A stretch of 64,000 nucleotides of DNA. Origin: DAOVXM01 sp963746255 (GTDB lineage: Bacteria > Chloroflexota > Anaerolineae > Anaerolineales > UBA4823). The DNA lies in assembly GCA_963746255.1 (NCBI GenBank), contig CAVVAJ010000007.1, positions 620,001 through 684,000 of the forward strand, read 5' to 3'. The position numbers and the translations under genes were made by a program. Of the stretch, positions 46,351 through 56,185 are shown in pieces; positions within the stretch are counted from its first letter, which is position 1, and each line of letters opens with the position of its first letter. The notes under the pieces are model-generated. The model saw only the letters and a list, made by a program, of their open reading frames with translations, was not told where the DNA came from and searched no databases.

Positions 46351-48763
46351 CTACCCGCTGCGCAGCTTCGCTACCGTCACCCCCTCGCCGCCTTCACTGT
46401 CACCACCCGCCTCAAAGGACTGCACGTGCGGGTGTGTACCAAGTGCCTCCCGCACCAGGCTCCGCAATCGTCCGGTGCCCTTGCCGTGGATGATGCGCAC
46501 GAATGGCAGCCCGGACAGGTACGCCGCATCCAAGTAGTGCTCCAGGGCATCCAGCGCTTCATCGCCGCGCTTGCCGCGCAGGTCGATCTCCATCCCCGGT
46601 GATGCGTGATAGAAAGCACCGCCCGCTTGTTTGGGTTGTTCTGGCTGCGGCTGTCTTCCTTCTGCAGCCTAGCAAGTCTTCGCTGAACCCCCCTTTCAGC
46701 GGCTGGACCTCGCTCAGCCGGGTGCGGATCCTCAGTACCCCGACTTGTACTTCCGCTTCGCTCTCGCTCAATGCCGTCACAACACCTTCGGTATTCAGTG
46801 CCCGCAGCCGCACCTTATCCCCTAACCGCACCGGTCGCTTCAGCAGCTCAGGCAGCTCGCTTACCACCTGGCGCTCGACCGGCTCTTCAACCTGCTTCTC
46901 CAGCGCGGCCAGCTGCTCTTCAGCCTGTTTGAGCGCCTCCAGCGGTTGCCCGGCCCGCGTCAGGGCGCGCCGCACCTGCCGCAGTTCCTCCTGCAGCTGG
47001 GCGACTTCTTCCTCGGCCTCGGCCCGCGCCTCAGCCAGCACCGCTTGGCGTTCATCTTCAATCAGTTCCAGCCGCTCGGCCAGCTCAGCTTGCCGCTGGT
47101 CGACTGTCTGGCGGGCTTTTTCCGCCGAAGCCCGCGCCGCCCGTGCCAGGTCGCGCTGGCGGTGGATCTCGTCCAGCAGGTCATCCACCTGCAGGTCGCT
47201 GGGGTTCAGTTCGCTGCGGGCGTCGGCCACGATATCATCAGGCATCCCCAGCCGCTTCGCGATCGCCAGCGCGTTTGAGCGTCCCGGCAGCCCGATCGTC
47301 AGCCGGTAGGTCGGCTGCAGCGTCTCCAGGTCGAACTCCATGCTGGCGTTCACCACCCCTGCGGTGGCATGCGCGTAAGCTTTTAGCTCCGGGTGGTGGG
47401 TGGTCACCAATGTGGTGATGCCGCGCCCCAGCAGGTGGGTCATCAAAGCGCGTGCCAGCGCCGCACCTTCCTGGGGGTCGGTGCCGGCACCTAATTCGTC
47501 CAGGATCACCAGCGCCCGCTGGTCGGCCTGCGCCAGTATGCGGGTGATGTTTGTAATATGTCCCGAGAAGGTCGAGAGCGACTGCTCGATCGACTGTTCG
47601 TCACCGATATCGGCGCAGATATCCCGGAAGACGCTCATTTCTGAACCGGAACCGGCGGGGATATGCAGCCCGGCCTGCGCCATCAAAGCCAGCAGCCCAA
47701 CTGTCTTGAGTGTCACTGTCTTGCCGCCGGTGTTGGGACCGGTGATGATCAGCGCATAGGTACCCGGGTCGAGTTCGATATCGATTGGTACTACGCCCTC
47801 GGCATCTAGCAGTGGGTGGCGGGCTTGGTACAGCCGCAGCTCGCTGCCTGGGTGCACCTGTCCCTTTTGTGGGCGCAGCGGTTTCAGCTGTGGTTCAATT
47901 GCTTCCAGGTCTGCTGCGTAGCGTGCCCGTGCCAGCACCATGTCGATATCGCCCATAATGTCCAGGCTGAGCTCGATGTCGACTGCCTGGCGGCCGATCT
48001 GGGCCGAGAGCTCGGCCAGGATGCGGCGCTCCTCATCGCGCTCGGCCAGCTGCAGCTCACGGTACTCGTTGTTACCCTCGACCACCCCCAGCGGCTCAAC
48101 GAACAGCGTCGCGCCGGATGCCGATTGGTCATGGACCAGCGCTTTGATGCGCCCCTTGAACTCCGCCCGCAGCGGCAGCACGTAGCGCCCGTCACGTTGG
48201 GTCACCAGGGCCTCCTGCAGGAAGGTGCTGAGCTTGGGATCGCTCACCATGCGCTGCAGCTTGGTCAGCAGGCGGTCGTGCACCACCCGCACATCGTGGC
48301 GGATGCGTTTGAGCTCGGCGGAAGCGGAATCGAGCAGCTCACCGCGCTCAGAGATCGCTTGGCTGATGGCATTGATCAGCCCGGCTGCGGAGGGCAGCCG
48401 GCTGGCCAGGTCGCTCAGCTGTGGGTATTGGCTCTCCTTGCGCTCGAAAAGCTGGCCTAGGTTGCGGGCGGCGATCAGCGTGTATTTCACGTCCAGCAGC
48501 TCACCTGGGCTGAGCACGCCGCCTCGCTTGGCCAGTGTCAGGGCGGCGCGGATATCGCGCGCCCCGCCGATCGTCAGCTGGGGGTGTGTGGTCAGCAGCT
48601 GTACTGCCTCGCTTGTGGCGTGCTGCCGGCCGACTGCCTCCACGATATCGCTGCTGGGCAGCAGCTGGCGCGCTTTCTCGGCCGAGACCGGGAAGGCACA
48701 GTAGCCCGCCAGCCGCTCGAGGATCTTGGGGTATTCCAGCGTTTCCAGTGTTTTCGTGTCCAT
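46351..48763 (-). CDS. mutS2: MutS2 endonuclease/recombination suppressor, one frameshift
   Basis: MutS2 binds branched DNA or collided ribosomes and carries a C-terminal Smr nuclease domain. About 803 residues if one base is skipped near 46661-46675. The N-terminal part (ETLEYPKILERLAGYC; the core helices), Walker A GPNTGGKTVTLK, Walker B VILDELGAGTDPQEG, the long coiled coil (about 510-640) and LGDKVRLRALN are in one frame. The Smr domain (MEIDLRGKRGDEALDALE, IIHGKGTGRL) is in the next frame. The joined sequence reads smoothly through AEGRQPQPEQPKQAGGAFYH. Confidence 0.92.
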
Positions 48764-48885
48764 TTTTCCGCGGCGAGTTTACCACAGTTTGGCATGTGCC
48801 CCTCCACTATCGAAAGGGATCGGGTTGCTGTATGTGGAGATTCAACCAGGGAACTCCCAAAGGGCTGTTGCGAATCTCCTTAAAG

Positions 48886-49200
48886 CTGTGGAGAATTCGA
48901 CAGAATTCTCCGAGTCACTGCGCCAGCAGTGATGCATCCTCCCTGCGCCTAGCCTCCTTCTCATAGAAACGGGTTTTTGTCAGAGAACGCCTCCTATTCC
49001 AACTGTGGAGAATTCGACAGAATTCTCCGAGTCACTGCGCCAGCAGTGATGCATCCTCCCTGCGCCTAGCCTCCTTCTCAATAGAAACGGGTTTTTGTCA
49101 GAGAACGCCTCCTATTCCAACTGTGGAGAATTCGACAGAATTCTCCGAGTCACTGCGCCAGCAGTGACAATCATCCCTAGGAGGAACGGCGCAGGATCTC
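48886..49200. repeat. tandem double-hairpin repeat B, array 1 (three units, period about 117)
   Basis: Starts at 48886, 49003 and 49121. Each unit carries GAGAATTC-gaca-GAATTCTC (8-bp stem), then GTCACTGC-gcca-GCAGTGA(C) (7-8 bp stem), then a conserved single-stranded part through GTTTTTGTCAGAGAACGCC. The third unit breaks off after the second hairpin into a repeat C-like AGGATCTC. No conserved frame. Confidence 0.9.
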
Positions 49201-49320
49201 TTCTCTGCCATCCCTCGAGAATGCCATAGAACGCGCTACCCCTCTACACTTTGAATTGGAATATTGGTATTGAAATCCTACAGTAGCCTTACCCCACCAA
49301 CTTCTTAATTATAGAAAGCC

Positions 49321-49614
49321 TTATCCATCGCCCCCGTACCAACCCGCACTCAAATCCTCCGGAGGATTCCCCTCTTCTATCAATGCGACCTTTTTTCTCC
49401 TCAGCCAACCCTTGATCTGTTTCTCACGCGCCAATGCTTCATCCACCTGCGAGTACTCCTCGTAGTACACCAGGCGCGTGATCCGGTAGCGTTTCGTGAA
49501 TCCTTCCACTTTCTGCTGCTTGTGCTCCCAGACCCGGCTCTCCAAATCGTTTGTCACTCCCACGTACAGCGTTCCAGAGTGATTGGTCATGATATAGACG
49601 TAATATGTCTTCAC
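49321..49614 (-). CDS. GIY-YIG nuclease family protein
   Basis: 97-residue single-domain nuclease of the UvrC N-terminal/homing type. The motif appears as YYVYIMTN then GTLYVGVTND, followed by the conserved arginine in SRVWEHKQ and the glutamate in AREKQIKGW. Start is GTG. It lies between two repeat arrays (B at 48886-49200, C and B from 49807) with no other gene for about 1.5 kb on its 5' side. Confidence 0.88.
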   Translation of the reverse strand: MKTYYVYIMTNHSGTLYVGVTNDLESRVWEHKQQKVEGFTKRYRITRLVYYEEYSQVDEALAREKQIKGWLRRKKVALIEEGNPPEDLSAGWYGGDG

Positions 49615-49806
49615 CGCGGTTCCAAAAAACTCTCAGTCATACTACCAGGTTTCCATATTACTCACAGTGGAGTACAACTTGGAAATTGTTGGTATTGTCA
49701 CAACTTGTCACGATCGGTTTCCCGTTACTTTCTACCTCATTGCGACAGTACACTACCTACACGCTGCTCTATCAGTGCGAAATCTTCCTGCGAAGCCCTC
49801 CCTCCA

Positions 49807-50405
49807 TTGTCATCCTGAACGCAGTGAAAGATCTCGTTTCCCGCCAACACTCGAGCCAGCCTGCAACGAGATGCTTCGCTTCCGCTCAGCATGACAAGCT
49901 TATTTTCGATCTTCGCTTCAAATCACCCAATTGTTGTCATCCTGAACGCAGTGAAGGATCTCGTTTCCCGCCAACACTCGAGCCAGCCTGCAACGAGATG
50001 CTTCGCTTCCGCTCAGCATGACAAGCTTATTTTCGATCTTCGCTTCAAATCACTCACCTGTTGTCATCCTGAACGCAGTGAAGGATCTCGTTTCCCGCCA
50101 ACATTCGAGCCAGCCTGCAACGAGATGCTTCGCTTCCGCTCAGCATGACAAGCTTATTTTCGATCTTCGCTTCAAATCACCCAATTGTTGTCATCCTGAA
50201 CGCAGTGAAGGATCTCGTTTCCCGCCAACACTCGAGCCAGCCTGCAACGAGATGCTTTGCTTGCCACGCAGTGATCTCGTCCGCCGTCCGAGCCAGCCTG
50301 CAACGATGCTTCGCTTCCGCTCAGCATGACAAGCTTATTTTCGATCTTCGCTTCAAATCACGCCAATTGTTGTCATCCTGAACGCAGTGAAGGATCTCGT
50401 TTCAC
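49807..50405. repeat. tandem repeat C, about five copies, period 127-129
   Basis: Units start with GTCATCCTGAACGCAGTGAA at 49807, 49936, 50063, 50190 and 50372. Each ends with GCTCAGCATGAC, so each unit is bounded by GTCAT and ATGAC, and it includes GATCTCGTTT/GAGATGC words. The fourth unit is followed by an extra degenerate half unit. Translation gives the well-known spurious CHPERSEGSRF product, so frames here are not genes. Confidence 0.9.
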
Positions 50406-50935
50406 GACAGATACTCAAATTCACTGCGCCAGTCACGAGATGCATCCTCCTGCGCCTGAGCCTCCTTCTCACTGCAAACGTCGAAACGGGTTTTGTCAGA
50501 GAACGCCTCCTATTCGCAACTGTGGAGAATTCGATCAGAATTCTCCAGAGTCACTGCGCCAGCAGTGATGCATCCTCCCTGCGCCTAGCCTCCTTCTCAT
50601 TAAACGAGAAACGGGTTTTTGTCAGAGAACGCCTCCTATTCCAACTGTGGAGAATTCGACAGAATTCTCCGAGTCACTGCGCCAGCAGTGATGCATCCTC
50701 CCTGCGCCTAGCCTCCTTCTCAAAGAAACGGGTTTTTGTCAGAGAACGCCTCCTATTCCAACTGTGGAGAATTCGACAGAATTCTCCGAGTCACTGCGCC
50801 AGCAGTGATGCGTCCTCCCTGCGCCTAGCCTCCTTCTCAAAGAAACGGGTTTTTGTCAGAGAACGCCTCCTATTCCAACTGTGGAGAATTCGACAGAATT
50901 CTCCAGAGTCACTGCGCCAGCAGTGACCATCCTCC
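50406..50935. repeat. double-hairpin repeat B, array 2 (four units plus a degenerate lead-in)
   Basis: Units start at 50520, 50645, 50762 and 50879 (periods 125, 117, 117), after a degraded unit at about 50406-50519. Same two hairpins as array 1. Units 2-4 are almost identical, which suggests recent expansion. The last stops after the second hairpin. Confidence 0.9.
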
Positions 50936-50949
50936 CATATAAACCGAGA

Positions 50950-50978
50950 GTTCCGGCGACCCTCTCAATCGCCGGAAC
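50950..50978 (-). terminator. hairpin downstream of the cytochrome operon
   Basis: GTTCCGGCGA pairs perfectly with TCGCCGGAAC over a 9-base loop, about 150 bases past the last cytochrome gene. It can fold on either strand; no strong T-run. Confidence 0.45.
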
Positions 50979-51131
50979 CCCATTCCTTGCCCCCTTATAG
51001 ACGTTTCTGGTAGTGTTTCGCCTTAGATTGCCTTTGGTCCCGGAGGCGGTCCTGGCCAAATCCCGCCTGGAGAACCTCAAGGAAAATGCAATTACTTGTT
51101 CTCTACCAACCTCCTCAAAGTCATCTATAGC

Positions 51132-53300
51132 TCAGCGTGAACTGGGCGGTACCGGGGTAGAGGCTCCCCGAGTAGTATCACGTGAAAATGGCGGCGGCGG
51201 CACCGGGGTGCCGATAATGCGGCTGTACAGCAGCTCGATCCCATCGATCAGCAGTGTCGGTGTCGCGGTCGGGATGAGCCAGGTGTCAGTGGTATGGCAG
51301 TTGGAGCACTGCCCACGCGCCGTGTGGTTGGCGGGCCGGTTGTGGCACGACTTGCAGTTCGTGTAGCCGTCGTGGTTGAAAGTGTAGTCTGACCAATCAT
51401 TCGTGTTGTGGCACCCCGAGCACTGCCCGGGCCAGTGCCCGTCAAGGCTGTGGCACGAGCTGCAGTCTGTCAGCCCGCTGTGGTCAACCCCCGTTACTTT
51501 CCAACTGCTGACCGAGTGGCAGGCCGAGCACTGTCCGGCGTAGTGGTCGCTATCCACGCTGTGGCATGAAATGCAGTCGACCAGCCCGCAGTGGTCGAAG
51601 TCAACCGTGCTCCAGTTTTGGGTGCTGTGGCACTTGCTGCACAGTCCGGTGTAGTGCCCGCTGGGCGGGTTGTGGCAGGCCAGGCAGTCCGTAATAACCC
51701 GCATGGCTGAAGGTAGCGCTGGCCCATACGCCGGTCGTGTGGCAGTTGGCGCAAGAGCCCAGGTAGTGGTCGTTGGTAGAACTGTGACAGGCGTTGCAGT
51801 CCGCCGTACCGGAATGGTCCAGCTTGAGTGAGTTCCAATTGTTGGTCGAGTGGCAGGTTGCGCACCCGCTGCCGAAGTGCCCGCTGGGCTCTTCATGGCA
51901 GCTCTTGCAGGCTGGTGTAACGCCGGTATGGCTGTAGCTGGCCACTTCCCAGGTGGCTTCATCGTGACAACCGGCGCAGCCGCCGTTGAAGTGCTTGCTG
52001 GGCTTGCTGTGGCAGGTACGGCAGTCATCGTAACCGGTGTGGTTGAAGACCGCGTCAGTCCAGCTTGTGTCATTGTGGCAGCTCGAGCACAGCCCGGGGT
52101 AGTGGTTGGGCGGGTCCTCGTCGATGTGGCAGGTCAGGCAGTCGGGGTATTCCGTATGGTCAACCGCGACGGTCTCCCACTCTTCGCCGTCATTGTGGCA
52201 GTTGGTGCAGGCGCCTGCATAATGCCCGCCGGGGGTCGCGCGTTCGTGGCACGACTCGCACTCTTCCACCTCGGCGTGGTCAAAGGCTGCCTCTTCCCAG
52301 GCCAGCGTATCGCTGTGGCAAAGTCATGCACTCGCCGGGGTAATGGGCTTCATCCTGCTCGACCCCGTAGGTGATTTGAGGCTGGAAGGAAGCCAGCTGC
52401 AGGGATGTGAGCAGAATGTCAGGGCTGGCTTCCACCAGCGGCAAATCTTCGGCGTGGCAGGACAGGCATTCGTTGATCCCCTCATGGTCAAACGTCGTCA
52501 CCTGCCAGTCGTCCACGCCGTGGCAGTCGGAACATTCCCCGCTGAAAGTGCTCGGGGTAGACATCGATTGTAACCGGCCAGGTGCCCGCCAGGTCTGGTG
52601 CGGCACTGTCCGGTGGGGCGCCCATGTGGCAGGTGCTGCAGGCTTCCGAGGTGCCTTTGTAGATACCATCAGTATGGCAGCTCTCGCATTCCAGCCCATC
52701 GTGCCCGCTCATCAGCGGCAGCAGCTCGTGTTCGACCTCCTCCCCCAGGAACGAGATCGCTACCGCATCGATGCGCGCTGGTACGGGCGGTGGTGCGGCT
52801 GGTTTAGCCTGTGCCATCTGCAGCGGTTCTTCTTCTGCGCGAGCCTGCAGGTCGTGCAGCTGCCGGTCGAGCGCCGCAATCGATGGGTCTGCGCTTTCGG
52901 CTGCGACCGCGGCAATCACATAATCCGCCTGGGTCAGGAACTGTTCGAAGCGCTCCTGCAGCTCACCCTGCGCCCCCCCCGGGCTGCTGGCTTGGGTGAG
53001 GCCAGTCTGGTCGAGCGCCAGGGCGAAGGCGGCACTGGCTGCCTCTACCTGCTGGCTATCGCTGGCCATCGCCAGGTCGGCCAGCCGCCGTTCAGCCAGC
53101 TCCAGCCCGTAATCGGTCTGGCCCCCGGCGCGCTTGGCCAGGTACAGGCGCGTCTGCTCTACGGAGTGCTGCAGATTGTAGCCGCCTTGGCTGGGCTGGA
53201 ACGGGTAGTTGGCCTCCAGGGTGAACAGGCCCAGGACCAGCACCAGGATAGCCAGGTTTGCTGCGATGAAAATGGTTATATATTTTTTCATTCTTCTCAC
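51132..53300 (-). CDS. 23-haem cytochrome c, three frameshifts
   Basis: About 720 residues. An N-terminal membrane helix (about residues 6-26) and a helical, heme-free region to about 200 are followed by 23 CxxCH motifs: 5 in a looser N-terminal part and 18 in a regular tandem. There CxxCH pairs alternate with spacers containing GHYxGxC and a W...F-x-H-x-G segment, as in doubled-CXXCH proteins. The C-terminus is Pro/Thr-rich. Three extra bases, at 52545-52547, 52320-52322 and 51693-51694, all in A/T runs, break the frame; removing them restores motifs (the CMTCH haem, for instance). It should form a haem wire outside the membrane. Last gene of the respiratory cluster. Confidence 0.85.
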
Positions 53301-53416
53301 CCATCCTCTCTGGCGGTCTCAGTATAGTAGCTCTTCAAAAGCTTGACCGCTTGAATAGTGATGTTTGTTTTTGCGTACCGGATATAGTTGCTGCATTGGC
53401 CAGTCTCCGGATCCGC

Positions 53417-54691
53417 TTAGCGACCGCTGTTCGTGATGTTCGCACCCGGTTGGTTGCTGGCATATGGCGGGGTGGGCGTGACCCGCACGGCCGGGTGCTG
53501 GCCGTTGTTGGTTATGTCTTGTGCATTGGAGCTGCCAGATGCTCCAGCTTCCTCAGGTTTACCTTTTTCCAGATCGTTCTCCTTTTGCTGCTCTCTTGAT
53601 TTCATATTTTCCGCTTTTCCGGCTTTGGTCGCAAACGGGTCACCGTTTGCTGCACTGCCGTATATAGGTTCATTGACTTGCACCAGCTTACCTGGACCTT
53701 CGGGGTGGCAGGCTACGCAGTTCTCATGCCCGCCGTCGATACCCAATCTCTGGTGCAGCGTACCCATCTCGCCGGCCTCATGGCAGCTGAAGCACGGGTA
53801 CTCAATATACGTAATGGCGTGGCAGACTTCACATTCGTCGCTCTGGCCGCCCGCCGCCAAGACGAAATCGTGCTGCTGCGGCTGCACTGGGGACCAGGCG
53901 CTGGCCGTGTGGCAGAAACCGCAGTTCTCGCCGAACAGCCCGGCGTGCAGTTCAGGGTCAGCATGGCAGCCAGCGCACTCCCGCACTGTCCCGCCGAAGA
54001 CCTTTTCAGCGTGGCAGCCGGTGCAGTCCGCCTCCGCATGGGCGCCTTCAAGCTCGTACGTGTCAGCGTGGGCGAAGCCCGCCATCCGGTCGGACCCGTC
54101 GTGGCAGCTCACGCAGTCGCTGTTGTAATCGGCGATATGCCCTGCCAGCTGGTCGTGGTCGGCCTGGCTGTGGCAGCTGATGCAGTCCAGCGCCTCGGCG
54201 CTGTAGCGGTCCTCGGTATGGCAGGCACCGCATGCTAGCGCCTCACCGCTGTAGCCCTGCTCGTGCTTGGCCAGGCTGAAGCCGCTCAGCTTCTCGTGGT
54301 TGAAGTTGGCGAAGGCCAGCTCGGTGATGTCGGCCTCGGAACCCATATGTTCCACGTGGCAGTTTTGGCAGCGCTTGACGCCTGGCAGCTTGCTGTGCAG
54401 GCCGCTGGCGCTCGCCCGTTGGCGGGCGATCTCCATATGGCAGTCCTGGCACTTGGCATCCGTCAGGCAGTGCAGCGGGGCGTGGCAGTGCCCGCATTCT
54501 TTGTTAATGTCCGCATGTGATACATACCCGTTCAGCGGCTCATCCTTGGGGTGAGCTTCTGAGAGCGGGCCTGGGCTGAACGCGCCGCTGGTCTTGACGG
54601 CATAGCCGCCTGCCAGCAGCAGTACGCACAGCACCGCTAGGGAGACACGACACTCGGGCGAGCGCAGCAGCTTGAGCAGCTTATTTCGCAT
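53417..54691 (-). CDS. 12-haem cytochrome c
   Basis: 424 residues from ATG 54691, which has GGAGGTC upstream. One N-terminal membrane helix (about residues 15-35), then twelve CxxCH motifs (CGHCH, CQDCH, CQNCH, CGACH, CISCH, CVSCH, CTGCH, CAGCH, CGFCH, CEVCH, CFSCH, CVACH) within residues 60-330. The last 80 residues are charged and haem-free. Frame intact. It lies between the 6-haem and 23-haem genes and likely hands electrons from one to the other, as an inference from order. Confidence 0.88.
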   Translation of the reverse strand: MRNKLLKLLRSPECRVSLAVLCVLLLAGGYAVKTSGAFSPGPLSEAHPKDEPLNGYVSHADINKECGHCHAPLHCLTDAKCQDCHMEIARQRASASGLHSKLPGVKRCQNCHVEHMGSEADITELAFANFNHEKLSGFSLAKHEQGYSGEALACGACHTEDRYSAEALDCISCHSQADHDQLAGHIADYNSDCVSCHDGSDRMAGFAHADTYELEGAHAEADCTGCHAEKVFGGTVRECAGCHADPELHAGLFGENCGFCHTASAWSPVQPQQHDFVLAAGGQSDECEVCHAITYIEYPCFSCHEAGEMGTLHQRLGIDGGHENCVACHPEGPGKLVQVNEPIYGSAANGDPFATKAGKAENMKSREQQKENDLEKGKPEEAGASGSSNAQDITNNGQHPAVRVTPTPPYASNQPGANITNSGR

Positions 54692-54743
54692 CGTCGTGGA
54701 CCTCCACCGGTAAGCCCTTAGCAAGGGGCTCAGCTTCCGATAA

Positions 54744-55611
54744 TCACTCCTCGTTCCTCAGCACGCTGGCGAACGCTTCCAGCTCCAGTGCGCCGATCAT
54801 GCTGTCTTCGTTCATCAAGCGCCCGGCCTCGCCCTCCACGCCGGTCGGGTGGCAGTCGATGCAGCTGGCATAGTCGTTCAACCCTTCATCCAGGTGCACC
54901 TGCTCCATCTCGTCCGCTTGGTGGTCATTGTGGCAGGCGTAGCAGTCGTGCTCGTAGTAGTTGTCGATATGGCAGGTCTCGCAGGCTACCTGCCCTTCCC
55001 CGCCGTGGTCCAGCAGGAAGGTGTGCTTGGTCAGCAGGGCCGGCGTCCAGGCCGCGGTGCTGTGGCAGCGGGCGCAGTTGGGGCCGAATACCCCTAGGTG
55101 GATGGCCGGGTCCTCGTGGCAGGCCACACAGGTATGCGGGTCGGAGCCGTCTTCCAATTCCATGTAGCTCAAATCGACCACTTCATTCGCGGCCGGTGGT
55201 TCGAAGCCCTGCTTTTCCGCCACTGCGTTCACCTGTGCCCAATCGGCGTTCTGGATGAGCGCCACCAGCTCGACGATCTGGTAATCGTTCAGCACGCCGC
55301 CCTCTTCGATGTGCCAAGCAGCCATGGCCGAGTTGTGCGCGGCCCGGGCGATCGTACGGAACAGGATCTCGTCATCGGCCTCCGCCAGCGCCGGGTGGTT
55401 GATCGCTGGCATCGGTCCGATACCAGCCCCGTCCGGACCGTGGCACAGGGCACAGTAGTCGACGTACAGCCCGGCCGCTTCCACCACGTACTGCTGGCGC
55501 AGGTCGCTCTTCGGCGCGCGCCATGCGTCCGGGTTCGCGTATTGCGTAGACGAACAGCCCCACCACCAGGATGGCCAAGGCTGTCAAACTGATCAGGTCA
55601 GATTTCTTCAT
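54744..55611 (-). CDS. cytochrome c: class I domain fused to five-haem module, one frameshift
   Basis: About 288 residues. N-terminal membrane helix (MKKSDLISLTALAILVVGLF), then a class I cytochrome domain (CALCH, with GPDGAGIGPMP and a likely axial Met in SAMAAW), then five further CxxCH motifs (CVACH, CARCH, CETCH, CYACH, CIDCH). The N-terminal helix is in another frame; removing one base at 55529-55533 joins them through DAWRAPKSDLRQQY. Starts 7 bases after the Rieske stop, so it is the probable direct electron acceptor of the Rieske centre. Confidence 0.85.
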
Positions 55612-55617
55612 CGCGTT

Positions 55618-56166
55618 CTACCTCTCGTCCTCACCAGTAAGTGTGGTCTGGTAGTAGACCAGCTGCTCTTCGGCGAAGTGCTCGCGGCGGGTGAAATCCG
55701 CCGTGTCCACCACCACCATGCCGTCCTCGAAGCTGACCGGGAAGGTGTCCAGCGCCCGCGGCACCGGTTGGTTCTCGCGCTCGCCGACCATGTCGAAGCT
55801 GGAGGCGTGGCAGGGGCAGTAGAAGCGCTCCTCCTCCGCCACCCAGTTGACAGTGCAGCCCAGGTGCGGGCAGCGCCGGTAGACGGCCAGGTAGCCGCCC
55901 TGCGCTGTGTGCACCAGGAAGAAGTTGCCGTCGGTGAACTCGGTCACCGAGTTGGTTGGGAAGTCTGCTGCCGCTCCGGCGGTGATCTCACCACCGAACT
56001 CGCCTTCCAGGCTGCGTGCCCGCAGGAACAGGATGCTCGCGCCGACCAGTTCGGCCGCGGCCAGCGCGCCTAGGGCGGTGATGCCGATCTTCAGGAAATT
56101 GCGGCGGGTGTACTCCGGCTCGGCCGGCTCGCCACGCGGGTTGTAGGTTACATTTTTATCCGACAT
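55618..56166 (-). CDS. Rieske iron-sulfur protein of a bc-type complex
   Basis: 182 residues. A twin-arginine-like start (TRRNFLKIGITALGALAAAELVG) gives the membrane helix. The [2Fe-2S] ligands are in CPHLGC and CPCHASSF, both canonical for quinol-cytochrome c reductases (two Cys and two His, plus the disulfide cysteines). Length and short insert are close to Gram-positive and b6f-like forms. Lies between the cytochrome b and 6-haem genes, spaced 6-20 bases from each. Confidence 0.93.
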   Translation of the reverse strand: MSDKNVTYNPRGEPAEPEYTRRNFLKIGITALGALAAAELVGASILFLRARSLEGEFGGEITAGAAADFPTNSVTEFTDGNFFLVHTAQGGYLAVYRRCPHLGCTVNWVAEEERFYCPCHASSFDMVGERENQPVPRALDTFPVSFEDGMVVVDTADFTRREHFAEEQLVYYQTTLTGEDER

Positions 56167-56185
56167 CTCAGTACCTCTCCATACC

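Noticed and set aside
49807..50400. Several open frames of 75-180 residues
   Set aside because: They are made of repeat units and give the known false CHPERSEGSRF product.
48886..50935. Possible CRISPR array
   Set aside because: Repeat units are about 117 and 127 bases with no variable spacers; whole units including the intervening DNA are conserved. No cas genes seen.
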